In this document: in pieces, positions 1 through 8,166 of the stretch
How the letters are laid out: each line of letters starts with the position of its first letter
Numbering within the stretch: the first letter of the stretch is position 1
NCBI RefSeq assembly: GCF_001898115.1
Contig: NZ_MKSQ01000024.1
Coordinates: 1-43,235 of the forward strand
DNA: 43,235 nt
Source of the DNA: Allobosea sp. 67-29
Lineage (GTDB): Bacteria; Pseudomonadota; Alphaproteobacteria; Rhizobiales; Beijerinckiaceae
Direction: 5' to 3'
Notes under the pieces: generated by a model
Databases searched by the model: none
Seen by the model: the letters and a program-made list of their open reading frames with translations, nothing else
Told to the model about the DNA's origin: nothing
Translations under genes and position numbers: made by a program

Positions 1-35
1 TAGGCCCTAAATCAACCCTAGGACTCTCCCCATAA

Positions 36-464
36 CCGGAGGAAAGTCGGGGCTCAGGTCAGAGCCAAGCGTTTCGAGCCGCCGAACGTCATATTTTTGA
101 TCGCGATACCAAGTATTTCCTGATCCGCTATGACACGGCGACAAATGAAGTGTCTGTCACGGCTTATCGAGAGCCGATGAAAGGTATTGAGTCTTACGAA
201 CGGGAGGAAATCGAAACCATTATTGACCCCGAACGGCCGAGCTTTGATACCGTTCTCGTCGAGGTAGATAAGGTCAAGAATCTAAAGGAGGCGTATCCAA
301 ATTATTTCGGCGATGTCCATCTATTCCGGAGGCAGCTTCGACGTATCGGTAAGGCGAAAGACTCTGATGAGTTTCAGCTCATGCCACAGGAGATTGTTCC
401 GCCTCGGCCGCGGGAGGCCCCGGATCTTTCATGGTTCACGAGAAATCGCTTCCTGCGCCGCTAA
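36..464 (+). pseudogene. RelA/SpoT-domain protein, C-terminal remnant
   Basis: The frame is open from a TAA at 33-35 to the TAA ending at 464, about 142 codons. There is no ATG, GTG or TTG between 36 and 149, and the first start-like codon (GTG at 150) falls inside the conserved-looking part. The tail, with Y-F-L-I-R-Y-D, then T-V-L-V-E-V-D and E-A-Y-P-N-Y-F-G-D, resembles the C-terminal end of small RelA/SpoT-domain proteins ((p)ppGpp synthetase-like, known also as toxins in some defence systems). The catalytic synthetase core is absent, so this is most likely a 5'-truncated, inactive remnant. The family assignment is from remembered tail motifs only. It lies just upstream of the Thoeris pair, so it may be debris of an older defence locus. 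Confidence 0.45.
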
Positions 465-626
465 CGTCGCCTCCAGGACGCGATCACGCGTGTGATCATT
501 TGCTGCCAGGGCAAAGGTCGCGTGATGCGTCAGCGGATTTTCCAGCAGGGGCAATTCCACGAGTTTCTCGCGCAGAAATGACGTCCTCACTTGCGCAGCT
601 TCTGATTTCCAGCCCTGATGATACTG
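429..626 (-). pseudogene. Unidentified coding remnant, convergent
   Basis: On the minus strand a frame of 65 codons is open from a TAG at 627-629 to a TGA at 429-431 and has no start codon near its beginning. The translation reads like a real soluble protein, with the segment L-V-E-L-P-L-L-E-N-P-L-T-H-H-A-T-F-A-L and a helical end E-A-T-L-A-A-Q-E-A-I. Third codon positions are GC-rich as in the neighbouring genes. It overlaps the end of the RelA/SpoT-like remnant, so one or both are decayed. I do not recognise the family. It could be chance, since only codon use and composition support it. Confidence 0.3.
482..497. promoter_or_regulatory. Palindrome upstream of thsB
   Basis: GATCAC-GCGT-GTGATC is a perfect 6-bp inverted repeat with a 4-nt centre, about 150 nt upstream of thsB. 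It could be an operator or a small hairpin. It also lies inside the minus-strand remnant frame, so a regulatory role is only a guess. Confidence 0.2.
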
Positions 627-650
627 CTACGAACGGCCCGGGGGGGTGTG

Positions 651-1151
651 ATGGCATACCGCAACAAAACATACATCTGCTTCGATGGTGATACAGATAT
701 GAAGTATTACCGCTTGATGCAGGCGTGGTCAGCTAATCAAAGATTCTCCTTTGACTTCTACAATGCGCACGACTTAAACTCGGCGCGCGACACAAGCGAG
801 GTCGAAAGCATCAAGCGCCAGCTACGTGTGCGCTTCGCTAATTCGAAGCTTCTCGTGGTGCTCATCGGCGAGAACACCGCGCGCCTCACGAAATTCGTAA
901 AATGGGAAATGGAAGTTGCCCTCAGGCTGGACCTTCCAATTATCGGCGTGAATCTCAACGGATCTCGAAAAAGAGATGCTCTGTGCCCACCGACCATTCG
1001 CGACGAGCTTGCAGTGTATGTTCCCTTCGGAATGAAGATAGTGGAACACGCGATGGCAAATTGGCCAGCGTCTCACGCCAAGTATAAATCAGAAGGCAAG
1101 ACAGATTATTATCACTACACGGACGCAACCTACATGAGTTTGGGTCTGTAG
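651..1151 (+). CDS. thsB: Thoeris ThsB, TIR-like signal synthase
   Basis: This 166-residue protein matches the TIR-like MTH538/DUF1863 fold used by Thoeris ThsB. It starts with a beta strand (Y-I-C-F-D-G-D), has S-K-L-L-V-V-L-I-G-E-N-T in the middle, and carries the K-W-E-M-E-V-A motif at about 84-90, with Glu86/Glu88 in the region where TIR enzymes place their catalytic glutamate. In Thoeris, ThsB senses phage and uses NAD+ to make an ADP-ribose-derived signal; type II systems are reported to make a His-ADPR-like molecule. ATG 651 is preferred over the in-frame ATG at 618 because a G-rich ribosome site ends 4 nt before it and the TIR fold begins right there. The downstream gene starts 1 nt after the stop, which indicates one operon. 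Confidence 0.85.
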   Translation: MAYRNKTYICFDGDTDMKYYRLMQAWSANQRFSFDFYNAHDLNSARDTSEVESIKRQLRVRFANSKLLVVLIGENTARLTKFVKWEMEVALRLDLPIIGVNLNGSRKRDALCPPTIRDELAVYVPFGMKIVEHAMANWPASHAKYKSEGKTDYYHYTDATYMSLGL

Positions 1152-1152
1152 A

Positions 1153-2031
1153 GTGAGGTACTTTTTCGATTCAATATGCACCTGGTCATACTGGCGCTAT
1201 GCGGTTTTCTCGACCGAGGCAGTTGCTCGTTTTTTTGCGGCTGTCGGCGTCATGTGGCTGTTCATTGAGCTGTTCGAATTTTTTAACATATATACGAAAG
1301 ACAAGTACAGCGTATTTGCCTTTCCTATCATAATGCTGGTTGCCTTTGTTTACGTTCTGGCGACTAGGCGGCCTGTCTCGCGCGTCCGGTACAAAATTCC
1401 TAAACGTGATTTCAGTGTCGAAGTACGAATTGGAAATATTTTGGACTCTCCCGGAGAGGTTATTATCAGCACAAATACAACGTTTGATACTGATATCACC
1501 AATGGTCTTATCGCGCCGGAAAGTTTGCAGGGGCAATTCCTTCTAAAATATTTTCCTGGAAACTATGGCGATCTTGAGAAGCAAATAGAAGAATCTCTCA
1601 ATGGCGAAAAGAGCCGTACGGACAATAACAGGAAAGGGAAGAACGAGGTATATAAGATCGGGACGGTAGCAAGGGTGAAGGCGCACGGTAAGAATTTCTA
1701 CTTCCTAGCTATGTCAGAATTAAATGAACATGGAACCGCGAGCTCTACACCGCGAATGATAGACGACGCATTGGAGGCGCTTTGGAAGTATATGGCAACG
1801 CGTGGCGAGCTTGGTGAGATCGCTATTCCGGTTCTTGGTACGGGCCGTGGCCGAGTCTCACTGTCGCGCAAGAAGATTATCGAGAGAATTGCCCAATCTT
1901 TTGCTGACGCCTCGACTGACGCCGTATTCTCAAACAAATTGAGCATAATCGTCCACCCTGGCGATGTGCCAAAACACAAAATAAATCTTTTTGAAATTCG
2001 GGATTACTTAATGTCGAGCCTGCACATTTAA
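1153..2031 (+). CDS. thsA: Thoeris type II ThsA, membrane Macro-domain effector
   Basis: The protein has 292 residues. Two hydrophobic helices lie at roughly 17-45 and 53-73. A Macro domain runs from about 88 to 280, with G-N-I-L-D, V-I-I-S-T-N-T-T-F-D and the A-I-P-V-L-G-T-G-R-G loop that binds ADP-ribose in this fold. This architecture is the effector of type II Thoeris, where the Macro domain binds the signal made by ThsB and the membrane part disrupts the cell envelope, causing abortive infection. It differs from type I ThsA (SIR2-SLOG NADase). It starts with GTG one base after the thsB stop, so translation is probably coupled. Both genes have lower GC content than the ars genes, which suggests horizontal acquisition. 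Confidence 0.85.
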   Translation: MRYFFDSICTWSYWRYAVFSTEAVARFFAAVGVMWLFIELFEFFNIYTKDKYSVFAFPIIMLVAFVYVLATRRPVSRVRYKIPKRDFSVEVRIGNILDSPGEVIISTNTTFDTDITNGLIAPESLQGQFLLKYFPGNYGDLEKQIEESLNGEKSRTDNNRKGKNEVYKIGTVARVKAHGKNFYFLAMSELNEHGTASSTPRMIDDALEALWKYMATRGELGEIAIPVLGTGRGRVSLSRKKIIERIAQSFADASTDAVFSNKLSIIVHPGDVPKHKINLFEIRDYLMSSLHI

Positions 2032-2257
2032 CCCAGAAGGCGCCGCTCCGAGACGTTAGGGCTTGCCGCATGTGAGCTCTAACGCGGCAAAGCCTTGCTT
2101 CCGGTCAAGGTGGCGGCGCTGGGCTCGCCTATGCAGGGCGGCATCGATGAGGCATTGCGGGCCTCACGCTGGACCCAATTTCAGATTCCTGCGACACGGC
2201 AACGCTGCGTGGGGCCGTTTCTGGGCCGCCACCTAAGATCAAGGCACAAGCCACTAG
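2032..2257. other. Intergenic region with weak terminator-like hairpin
   Basis: The region separates the convergent ends of thsA and arsJ. An imperfect hairpin at 2060-2094 (GGCTTGCCGC against GCGGCAAAGCC, one bulge) could stop transcription from thsA, but it has no T-run. An open plus-strand frame runs through 2095-2433 into antisense of arsJ; I find no family signature in it. Confidence 0.3.
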
Positions 2258-3532
2258 TTAAGAAGGCAAGCCCGGGATCACTGCGTGTTCAGCTTTTGCT
2301 GGGACTAACGCACCCCGCGCCGGTAACGCCAGCGTCGCCGCGAAGCAGGCGGCCAGCATCAGGCAGGAGCCGACCAGGCAGGCGTAGATGCCGCCCCATT
2401 GAAAGAGAAGGCCTGACAGCAGCGTGCCAGTGAACCGTCCGAGCGCATTGGCAGCGTAGTAGAACCCGACATCCTCTGCGGCCTTCTCGGATCCGGCATA
2501 GGCCAGGATCAGGTAGGAGTGGACCGAGGAATTGACGGCGAAGGCAAAGCCGAACAGGCCCAGGCCCACCACCAGGACGATATCCGGCCTCAATCCCGAG
2601 TTGCTCGCCAGAACGGCAGCGATGGCGGCCGGAATGATGGCGAGGATCAGCGACCAGAGCCTTGCCGCCTTCACTTCCTGCGTCAGCCCGTCAGGGCTGC
2701 GCTTGACCACGGCGGGTGCAGCCGCTTGCACGAGCCCGTAGCCAATGGTCCAGAGCGCGACGAAGCTGCCGACCATCGTGAAGGTCCAGCCCGCGGCGTA
2801 GAGGAAGACGGGTACGCCGACGACGAACCAGACGTCCCGGGCGCCGAACAGCGCCACGCGCGCGATCGCCAGCAGGTTGACGCCGCGGTTCTTGCCGAAG
2901 AGCTCGCGTGCGCTCTTGCTCGCCTTCGCCTTTCCGAGCATGGGCGGAAGCGATGCCACGACCCCGAACAGCACCACGCTGAGCGCCGCTGCCATGGCCC
3001 ACAGCGCGCCCCGGAAGCCGAGGAGTTCGAGCAGCAGGCCGCCGAGGAAGAAGCCGAAGCCCTTCATCGCGTTCTTCGAGCCGGTGAACCAGGCGACCCA
3101 GCGGAAGAGGCGGCCTTCCGAATCCTCCGCCTTGGCTGCTGTCTCGGCGATCTTGATGGCAGATTTTGAGGCTGTTTTTGTGAGGTCTTTGGCGACGCCG
3201 CAGATGCCCTGAGCGAGTACCACCCAGATCACGGAGGCCACGGCCGACCAATCGGGCGAAAGAGCCGAAAGCACCAAGAAGCCGGTGATCTGCGTCGTCA
3301 AGCCGACCGCGAGCATCCTGGTGATGCCGTAGCGCGCCGCGAGCCAGCCGCCGATGAAGTTCGCCAGCACGCCGGCGGCCTCATAGAGGAGGAAGAGGAA
3401 GGCGAGCGTGAAGGGCGAGTATCCGAGCCGGAAGAAGTGCAGCAGCACGAGCATGCGCAGAGCGCCGTCCGTGAGTGTGAAGCCCCAGTATCCGGCCGTC
3501 ACGATGGCGTAGTTGCGCGTGCCCTCGTTCAT
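2258..3532 (-). CDS. arsJ: ArsJ, organoarsenical (1-arseno-3-phosphoglycerate) MFS exporter
   Basis: This is a 424-residue major facilitator protein with about 12 hydrophobic segments, starting M-N-E-G-T-R-N-Y-A-I-V and with the early helix motif G-Y-W-G-F-T-L-T-D-G-A-L-R-M typical of ArsJ. ArsJ exports 1-arseno-3-phosphoglycerate, the unstable product made when GAPDH uses arsenate, which then breaks down outside the cell. It lies 4 nt downstream of an ars-type GAPDH gene, the diagnostic arrangement. The frame extends upstream to 3772 through antisense of that gene, but homology and coupling place the start at ATG 3532. Confidence 0.9.
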   Translation of the reverse strand: MNEGTRNYAIVTAGYWGFTLTDGALRMLVLLHFFRLGYSPFTLAFLFLLYEAAGVLANFIGGWLAARYGITRMLAVGLTTQITGFLVLSALSPDWSAVASVIWVVLAQGICGVAKDLTKTASKSAIKIAETAAKAEDSEGRLFRWVAWFTGSKNAMKGFGFFLGGLLLELLGFRGALWAMAAALSVVLFGVVASLPPMLGKAKASKSARELFGKNRGVNLLAIARVALFGARDVWFVVGVPVFLYAAGWTFTMVGSFVALWTIGYGLVQAAAPAVVKRSPDGLTQEVKAARLWSLILAIIPAAIAAVLASNSGLRPDIVLVVGLGLFGFAFAVNSSVHSYLILAYAGSEKAAEDVGFYYAANALGRFTGTLLSGLLFQWGGIYACLVGSCLMLAACFAATLALPARGALVPAKAEHAVIPGLPS

Positions 3533-3536
3533 CGCG

Positions 3537-4580
3537 TCAGATCCCGACTGCTTCGAGATGGCAGGCAAGGTCGACCATGCGACAGGCATAGCCCATCTCG
3601 TTGTCGTACCAGGCGTAGACCTTAAGCATCGTGCCGCTCGTGACGAGCGTCGACAGGCCGTCGACGATGCTGGAGCGCGTATCCCGCTGATAATCGATCG
3701 AGACGAGGGGGCGCCCTTCGAAGCCAAGGATTCCGGCGAGGGCGCCTGTCGCTGCACTCTTGAAGAGATCATTGACCTCGGCGGCCGTCGTCGACCGTTC
3801 GAGTTCGAAGACGCAGTCGGTCAGCGAGGCATTGAGCACGGGCGCGCGGACCGCGTGGCCATCGAGCTTCCCCTTGAGTTCCGGATAGATCAGCGCGATC
3901 GCCGTTGCGCTGCCCGTCGTCGTCGGCTGGAGCGAGAGCATCGCCGAACGCGCCCGGCGCAGATCCTTATGCGGGGCATCGACCACAACATTGGTGTTGG
4001 TGGGGTCGTGGATCGTGGTGATCTGGCCGTGCCGGATCCCGAGGTGCTCGTGGACGACCTTCACGACCGGCGCAAGGCAGTTCGTGGTGCAGGAGGCGGC
4101 CGTCACGATCGGATGCAGGGAGGGGTCGTAGAGATGCTCGTTGATGCCGACGACAACGTTCAGGACGGACGGATCCTTGACCGGCGCGGCAACGATCACT
4201 CGCTTGGCGCCGCGCTTCAGATGTCCTTCCAGCACCGCTAGGGTCAGGAACTTGCCGGTGCATTCGAGAACGACGTCGACGCCCAGATCGCCCCAGGGCA
4301 GCTCCGAAGGGGATGCCTCGGATGAGAAGCTGAGCTTACGTTCGCCGATGTGGATCGCCCTGTCGCCATCATGGTCGATCTCGGTTCGCCAGCGACCCTG
4401 CATGCTGTCGAACTCCAGCAGGTGAGCCGTCGCCGCGGCGCCTCCTTTGATCTCGTTCAGATGGACGACCTCGAGGCGGTTCCCGCGCCGGGGATCATCA
4501 GTCGGTCGTTCTGCTGCGCCCAGCGCCGCTCGCAGGGCCAAGCGTCCGATGCGCCCCATGCCGTTGATCCCGACCTTCAT
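3537..4580 (-). CDS. gapdh: ars-operon glyceraldehyde-3-phosphate dehydrogenase
   Basis: This 347-residue enzyme has the NAD-binding start [10 protein letters not shown] (residues 4-13), the catalytic motif A-S-C-T-T-N-C with the active cysteine at about 164, and the C-terminal W-Y-D-N-E-M-G-Y. Paired with ArsJ it is inferred to use arsenate in place of phosphate, making 1-arseno-3-phosphoglycerate for export. The ATG at 4580 follows a GAGAGG ribosome site; the longer frame to 4655 runs through the operator region and is rejected. It is transcribed divergently from arsC, and both are probably controlled by the ArsR-ArsC fusion through the inverted repeats between them. Compared with housekeeping GAPDH, the usual N-G-F-G-R is N-G-M-G-R. 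Confidence 0.9.
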   Translation of the reverse strand: MKVGINGMGRIGRLALRAALGAAERPTDDPRRGNRLEVVHLNEIKGGAAATAHLLEFDSMQGRWRTEIDHDGDRAIHIGERKLSFSSEASPSELPWGDLGVDVVLECTGKFLTLAVLEGHLKRGAKRVIVAAPVKDPSVLNVVVGINEHLYDPSLHPIVTAASCTTNCLAPVVKVVHEHLGIRHGQITTIHDPTNTNVVVDAPHKDLRRARSAMLSLQPTTTGSATAIALIYPELKGKLDGHAVRAPVLNASLTDCVFELERSTTAAEVNDLFKSAATGALAGILGFEGRPLVSIDYQRDTRSSIVDGLSTLVTSGTMLKVYAWYDNEMGYACRMVDLACHLEAVGI

Positions 4581-4615
4581 CCCATCGCCTCTCAAATTCG
4601 ATCCGGAGCAAATTA

Positions 4616-4639
4616 TTCGATATGTCGCTTGACATCGAA
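4616..4639. promoter_or_regulatory. Candidate ArsR operator 1 in divergent promoter
   Basis: TTCGATATGTC and GACATCGAA face each other around GCTT; the arms match except for one extra base. A perfect -35 hexamer TTGACA (4629-4634, plus strand) is embedded in it, so a bound repressor would block the arsC promoter. A matching -10 was not convincing. Confidence 0.5.
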
Positions 4640-4657
4640 ATGACGACGGAGTCAATC

Positions 4658-4677
4658 ATGTCGACACCTATCGACAT
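4658..4677. promoter_or_regulatory. Candidate ArsR operator 2
   Basis: ATGTCGA-CACCTA-TCGACAT is a perfect 7-bp inverted repeat with a 6-nt spacer, ending 6 nt before the arsC start. The half-site resembles that of the first repeat (TGTC/TCGA core), so two dimers of the same regulator may bind this 105-nt divergent region. Confidence 0.5.
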
Positions 4678-4683
4678 AATGAG

Positions 4684-5211
4684 ATGACAGACATGACCCG
4701 CGCCCCGCTTAACGTGCTTTTTGTCTGCACCGGCAATTCCGCCCGCTCGATCATGGCGGAGGCGATCATCAGTCGCGTCGCGCCGGGCAAGTTCAAAGGA
4801 TTCAGCGCCGGAAGCGATCCCCGGGAGGAGATCAATCCGTTCGCTGCGCGCCTGCTGAAGTCGTTGAACTACGACATCACTCAGTTTCGCCCGAAGAACT
4901 GGGAGGAGTTCGCGAGGCCGGACGCGCCGCCGCTCGATTTCGTTTTCACGCTCTGCGATGACGCCGCGAACGAACCGTGCCCGCACTGGCCGGGACAGCC
5001 GATGAGCGCGCATTGGGGCCTGCCTGACCCGGCAGCGTTCGTTGGCGAGGATGTCCAGAAGGCGCTTGCCTTCGCCGATGCCTATCGCATGTTGAACAAT
5101 CGGATATCGATCTTCACCAATTTGCCGCTAGCCTCGCTGGAGAGTGTCGCTCTACAGCATCGGCTGGATGCGATCGGCACCAATCTGGCAAGGAAGGACG
5201 ACGCAGCTTGA
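4684..5211 (+). CDS. arsC: Arsenate reductase, low-molecular-weight phosphatase type
   Basis: The 175-residue cytoplasmic protein has the phosphatase loop V-C-T-G-N-S-A-R-S (Cys15) and a second cysteine pair (Cys91 and Cys99) matching the relay cysteines of thioredoxin-coupled ArsC. It reduces arsenate to arsenite for efflux. The family's H-W-G-L-P-D-P-A segment is present. The start is ATG 4684 or ATG 4693; neither has a strong ribosome site. Its stop overlaps the TTG start of the ArsR-ArsC fusion by 4 nt, so the two are cotranslated. Reductase plus GAPDH/ArsJ across one control region gives two alternative fates for the same arsenate. Confidence 0.88.
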   Translation: MTDMTRAPLNVLFVCTGNSARSIMAEAIISRVAPGKFKGFSAGSDPREEINPFAARLLKSLNYDITQFRPKNWEEFARPDAPPLDFVFTLCDDAANEPCPHWPGQPMSAHWGLPDPAAFVGEDVQKALAFADAYRMLNNRISIFTNLPLASLESVALQHRLDAIGTNLARKDDAA

Positions 5212-6086
5212 CCACCCGCCTCGAAGCCGCCAGCGCGGTCGACTTGTTGGGAGCGCTTGCCCAGTCGACCCGACTGGAAATCTTCCGCCTGTTGATGCGC
5301 TACCGGCCTCATGGCCTGGCGGCAGGCGATATCGGTCGGCTGCTGGCCGTTCCGCACAATACCCTCTCGACTCATCTGGGGGCGTTGGAGCAGGTCGGGC
5401 TGCTGGCCTCGCGCCGTGAAGGGCGACACATCATCTTCGCCGCGGTTCCGGATCGCGCGGACGCCTTGCTTGGTTTCTTGGCCGAAGCCTGCTGCTCGCA
5501 GAGCCCGTCGACCTGCGAGACGCCTGCAACTCCCTATCTGTCGCGCAGGGAGGCTCAGGCAACCGACACACCCTTGCGGGTGCTCATCGTCTGCACGGGG
5601 AACTCCGCCAGATCGATCATGGCGGAAGCCGTCATGAACCGGGAAGGGCTCGGCCGCATCCAAGCCTATTCGGCAGGCAGCCGCCCGCATGAGGCGCCGC
5701 ACCCGCTCGCGCTCCAGCTACTCAGGGAGCTGGGTTATGCGACCGCTGACTTCCGCTCGAAGTCCTGGGGCGAGTTCCTGGCGGCGGACGCGCCCGAAAT
5801 CGACCTCGTCATCACGGTCTGCGACTCCGCGGCCGACGAAGCCTGCCCGTCCTTCCCGGGCGCGCCTATGCGAGTTCATTGGGGATTGGACGATCCCGCA
5901 GAGGTCGGCGGTCCGGTTGAGGCGCGCCGTGCCGCTTTCCGTCAAAGCTATCGAGACCTGACCGCTCGGGTCACGGCTCTCGTCAATTTGCCGTTCGAGA
6001 GCATGATGCTCGACGACCTGGCGCCAGCGCTTGAAGCCATTGGCCGGATGGATGGGGCGACACCCAGGTCTTTGGAAGCTGCTTAG
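5208..6086 (+). CDS. ArsR-ArsC fusion: repressor plus arsenate reductase
   Basis: This is a 292-residue two-domain protein. Residues 1-105 are an ArsR/SmtB winged helix (L-A-Q-S-T-R-L-E-I-F-R-L-L, then P-H-N-T-L-S-T-H-L) with cysteines 95, 96 and 103 just after it as a likely arsenite site. Residues 122-275 are a second phosphatase-type ArsC with C-T-G-N-S-A-R-S (Cys129) and Cys205/Cys213. It presumably represses the divergent gapdh-arsJ and arsC promoters and releases them when arsenite, its own reaction product, binds. The start is TTG in a 4-nt overlap with arsC, with AGGAAGGA upstream. The fusion places sensor and enzyme in one chain. Confidence 0.85.
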   Translation: MTTRLEAASAVDLLGALAQSTRLEIFRLLMRYRPHGLAAGDIGRLLAVPHNTLSTHLGALEQVGLLASRREGRHIIFAAVPDRADALLGFLAEACCSQSPSTCETPATPYLSRREAQATDTPLRVLIVCTGNSARSIMAEAVMNREGLGRIQAYSAGSRPHEAPHPLALQLLRELGYATADFRSKSWGEFLAADAPEIDLVITVCDSAADEACPSFPGAPMRVHWGLDDPAEVGGPVEARRAAFRQSYRDLTARVTALVNLPFESMMLDDLAPALEAIGRMDGATPRSLEAA

Positions 6087-6206
6087 AGGCGACGACCGCT
6101 TGGCAAATCGCCGCATCAAGCTTTAGATGGGTCCTGCCCCACGGCACGCCGTAAGCCTGCCGTGAAGCGCACCGCCACGTCGGTTTCACGGGCCTGATCT
6201 AGATCA

Positions 6207-6224
6207 CGACGCAGGTGTGCGTCG
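6207..6224 (+). other. Hairpin before the TSUP gene
   Basis: CGACGCA-GGTG-TGCGTCG is a perfect 7-bp stem ending just before the GAAGG ribosome site of the next gene. It covers the alternative GTG start at 6217, and could tune translation or mark the end of the arsRC transcript. There is no T-run. Confidence 0.3.
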
Positions 6225-6237
6225 AAGGCTCGCGCTC

Positions 6238-7026
6238 ATGAAATCTCTCCGCGATAAATCGACCGCATTCGGCGGTGGTGCACTGATAGGCACGCTTGGC
6301 GGTCTCATCGGTCTCGGAGGTGCCGAGTTTCGATTGCCTCTCCTCATCGGAGCATTCGGCTTTCGCGCCCTTGATGCGGTCATCCTGAACAAGGCGATGA
6401 GCCTGGTCGTGGTGGCGACCGCTCTGCCGTTCCGGACGGCCACCGTGCCGTCCGTCGAAATCGCCAACCACTGGCAGGTGATCGTGAATCTGCTCGCGGG
6501 GAGCTTGCTTGGCGCCTGGTTCGGTGCCGGGTGGGCTACACGTTTGAAGTCTGAAACCCTCTACAAAGTTATCTCGGTCCTGCTCGTCATCATCGCGATC
6601 GTCCTGATCTTCGGACACAACGTCAGCTCAGCCGGGGCATTCGTTACGGGATCCACTCAGCTTGTTGCCGGAGTCATCGCAGGATTCGCCATCGGCGTCG
6701 TCGCGTCCCTGATGGGGGTTGCAGGCGGAGAGTTGTTGATCCCGACGCTGGTCCTGCTGTTCGGCGCCGACATCAAGCTGGCAGGTAGTCTATCGCTCGC
6801 CGTCAGCTTGCCGACCATGATCGTCGGCTTTGCCCGCTACAGTCAGGACCAGGCATTTTCCGTCTTGCGGCGCAACGGCGCGTTCGTCCTGACCATGGCG
6901 ATCGGATCGATCGTCGGGACCTTCGTCGGTGGCCGCTTGCTCGGTGTTGTGCCGGGTAATGTGCTTCTGCCAGCCTTGGCGTTGATCCTCGTTGTGTCGG
7001 CCGTAAAGGTCTGGAGACACAGATGA
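6238..7026 (+). CDS. TSUP (TauE/SafE) family membrane permease
   Basis: This 262-residue protein has about eight hydrophobic helices and the repeated TSUP signature: G-G-L-I-G-L-G-G-A-E-F-R near the N-terminus and S-L-M-G-V-A-G-G-E-L-L-I-P in the second half. The family moves sulfite, sulfonates and other sulfur or organic anions; the substrate here is unknown. ATG 6238 has a GAAGG ribosome site 9 nt upstream and is preferred to GTG 6217, which lies in a hairpin. It follows the ArsR-ArsC gene on the same strand after 151 nt and converges with acr3, so it may be an arsenic-island accessory or an independent gene. Confidence 0.8.
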   Translation: MKSLRDKSTAFGGGALIGTLGGLIGLGGAEFRLPLLIGAFGFRALDAVILNKAMSLVVVATALPFRTATVPSVEIANHWQVIVNLLAGSLLGAWFGAGWATRLKSETLYKVISVLLVIIAIVLIFGHNVSSAGAFVTGSTQLVAGVIAGFAIGVVASLMGVAGGELLIPTLVLLFGADIKLAGSLSLAVSLPTMIVGFARYSQDQAFSVLRRNGAFVLTMAIGSIVGTFVGGRLLGVVPGNVLLPALALILVVSAVKVWRHR

Positions 7027-7105
7027 AGAGACTGCCGGCAAAAATCCGTTAGGCCCGGCAGCCAGGTTCGCATGGAAAGCGGCCGTTGGCTTTGTGCGGG
7101 TGCTG

Positions 7106-8161
7106 TTAGCCGCGATTTGCTTCCGCGCGTGCGACGGCCGGATGGCGCTCGTACCAATCTTTGCTTCGATTGACGATCGCGACGACCGACAGCATCACCG
7201 GGACCTCGATGAGCACCCCGACGACGGTCGCGAGCGCCGCTCCGGAGTTGAAGCCAAACAGGCTGATTGCCGCGGCGACGGCGAGCTCGAAGAAGTTGCT
7301 TGCGCCGATCAGGGCTGAGGGGCCGGCGACACAATGCGCCTCGCCGGTCATCCGATTGAGCAGGTAGGCCAGGCCAGAGTTGAAATACACCTGGATCAGA
7401 ATCGGCACAGCGAGCATCGCGATGATAAGCGGCTGCGCCAGGATCTGTTCTCCCTGGAAGCCGAAGAGCAGCACCAGCGTCGCCAGCAATGCCACCAGCG
7501 AGATTGGAGCGAGAACCCCGAGCACGCGGTCGAGTGAGGCCGGTCCGCCGCTCGCGAGGAGCTGACGCCTCAGGAGCTGAGCCACGATCACCGGGATGAC
7601 GATATAGAGCACCACCGACAGCAGCAGCGTGTCCCACGGCACGGTGATGGCCGAAAGGCCCAGCAGCAGGGCCACGATCGGCGCGAAAGCGACCACCATG
7701 ATCGCATCGTTGAGGGCGACCTGGCTGAGCGTGAACAGGGGCTCGCCTTTCGTCAGGTTCGACCAGACGAAGACCATCGCCGTGCAGGGCGCCGCCGCGA
7801 GGATGATCAGGCCGGCGATGTAGCTGTTGATCTGATCCGCCGGCAGATAAGGCCGGAACAGGTAGGAGATGAAGAACCAGCCGAGCGCGGCCATCGAAAA
7901 GGGCTTGACCGCCCAGTTGACGAAGAGGGTGACGCCGATGCCGCGCCAGTGGCGCCCGACTTCGCCGAGCGCTGCGAAATCGATCTTCAGGAGCATCGGC
8001 ACGATCATCAACCAGATCAACACCGCCACTGGCAGGTTGACCTTGGCGATCTCAGCCGCGCCGATCGCCTGGAAGACGCCGGGCGCAATGTGGCCGAGCG
8101 CGATGCCCGCGACGATGCACAGGGCGACCCAAAGGGTGAGGTAGCGTTCGAAGGTCGACAT
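7106..8161 (-). CDS. acr3: Acr3-type arsenite efflux transporter
   Basis: The 351-residue protein has ten predicted helices and the Acr3 motif A-A-A-P-C-T-A-M-V-F-V-W-S, in which Cys126 is the conserved cysteine needed for arsenite transport. Other hallmarks are V-N-W-A-V-K-P-F-S-M and the late G-A-S-N-F-F-E-L-A-V-A. It exports As(III) using the proton gradient. It is third in the minus-strand operon arsR-arsC-acr3, 5 nt after arsC, and converges with the TSUP gene. Confidence 0.95.
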   Translation of the reverse strand: MSTFERYLTLWVALCIVAGIALGHIAPGVFQAIGAAEIAKVNLPVAVLIWLMIVPMLLKIDFAALGEVGRHWRGIGVTLFVNWAVKPFSMAALGWFFISYLFRPYLPADQINSYIAGLIILAAAPCTAMVFVWSNLTKGEPLFTLSQVALNDAIMVVAFAPIVALLLGLSAITVPWDTLLLSVVLYIVIPVIVAQLLRRQLLASGGPASLDRVLGVLAPISLVALLATLVLLFGFQGEQILAQPLIIAMLAVPILIQVYFNSGLAYLLNRMTGEAHCVAGPSALIGASNFFELAVAAAISLFGFNSGAALATVVGVLIEVPVMLSVVAIVNRSKDWYERHPAVARAEANRG

Positions 8162-8166
8162 GGCTG

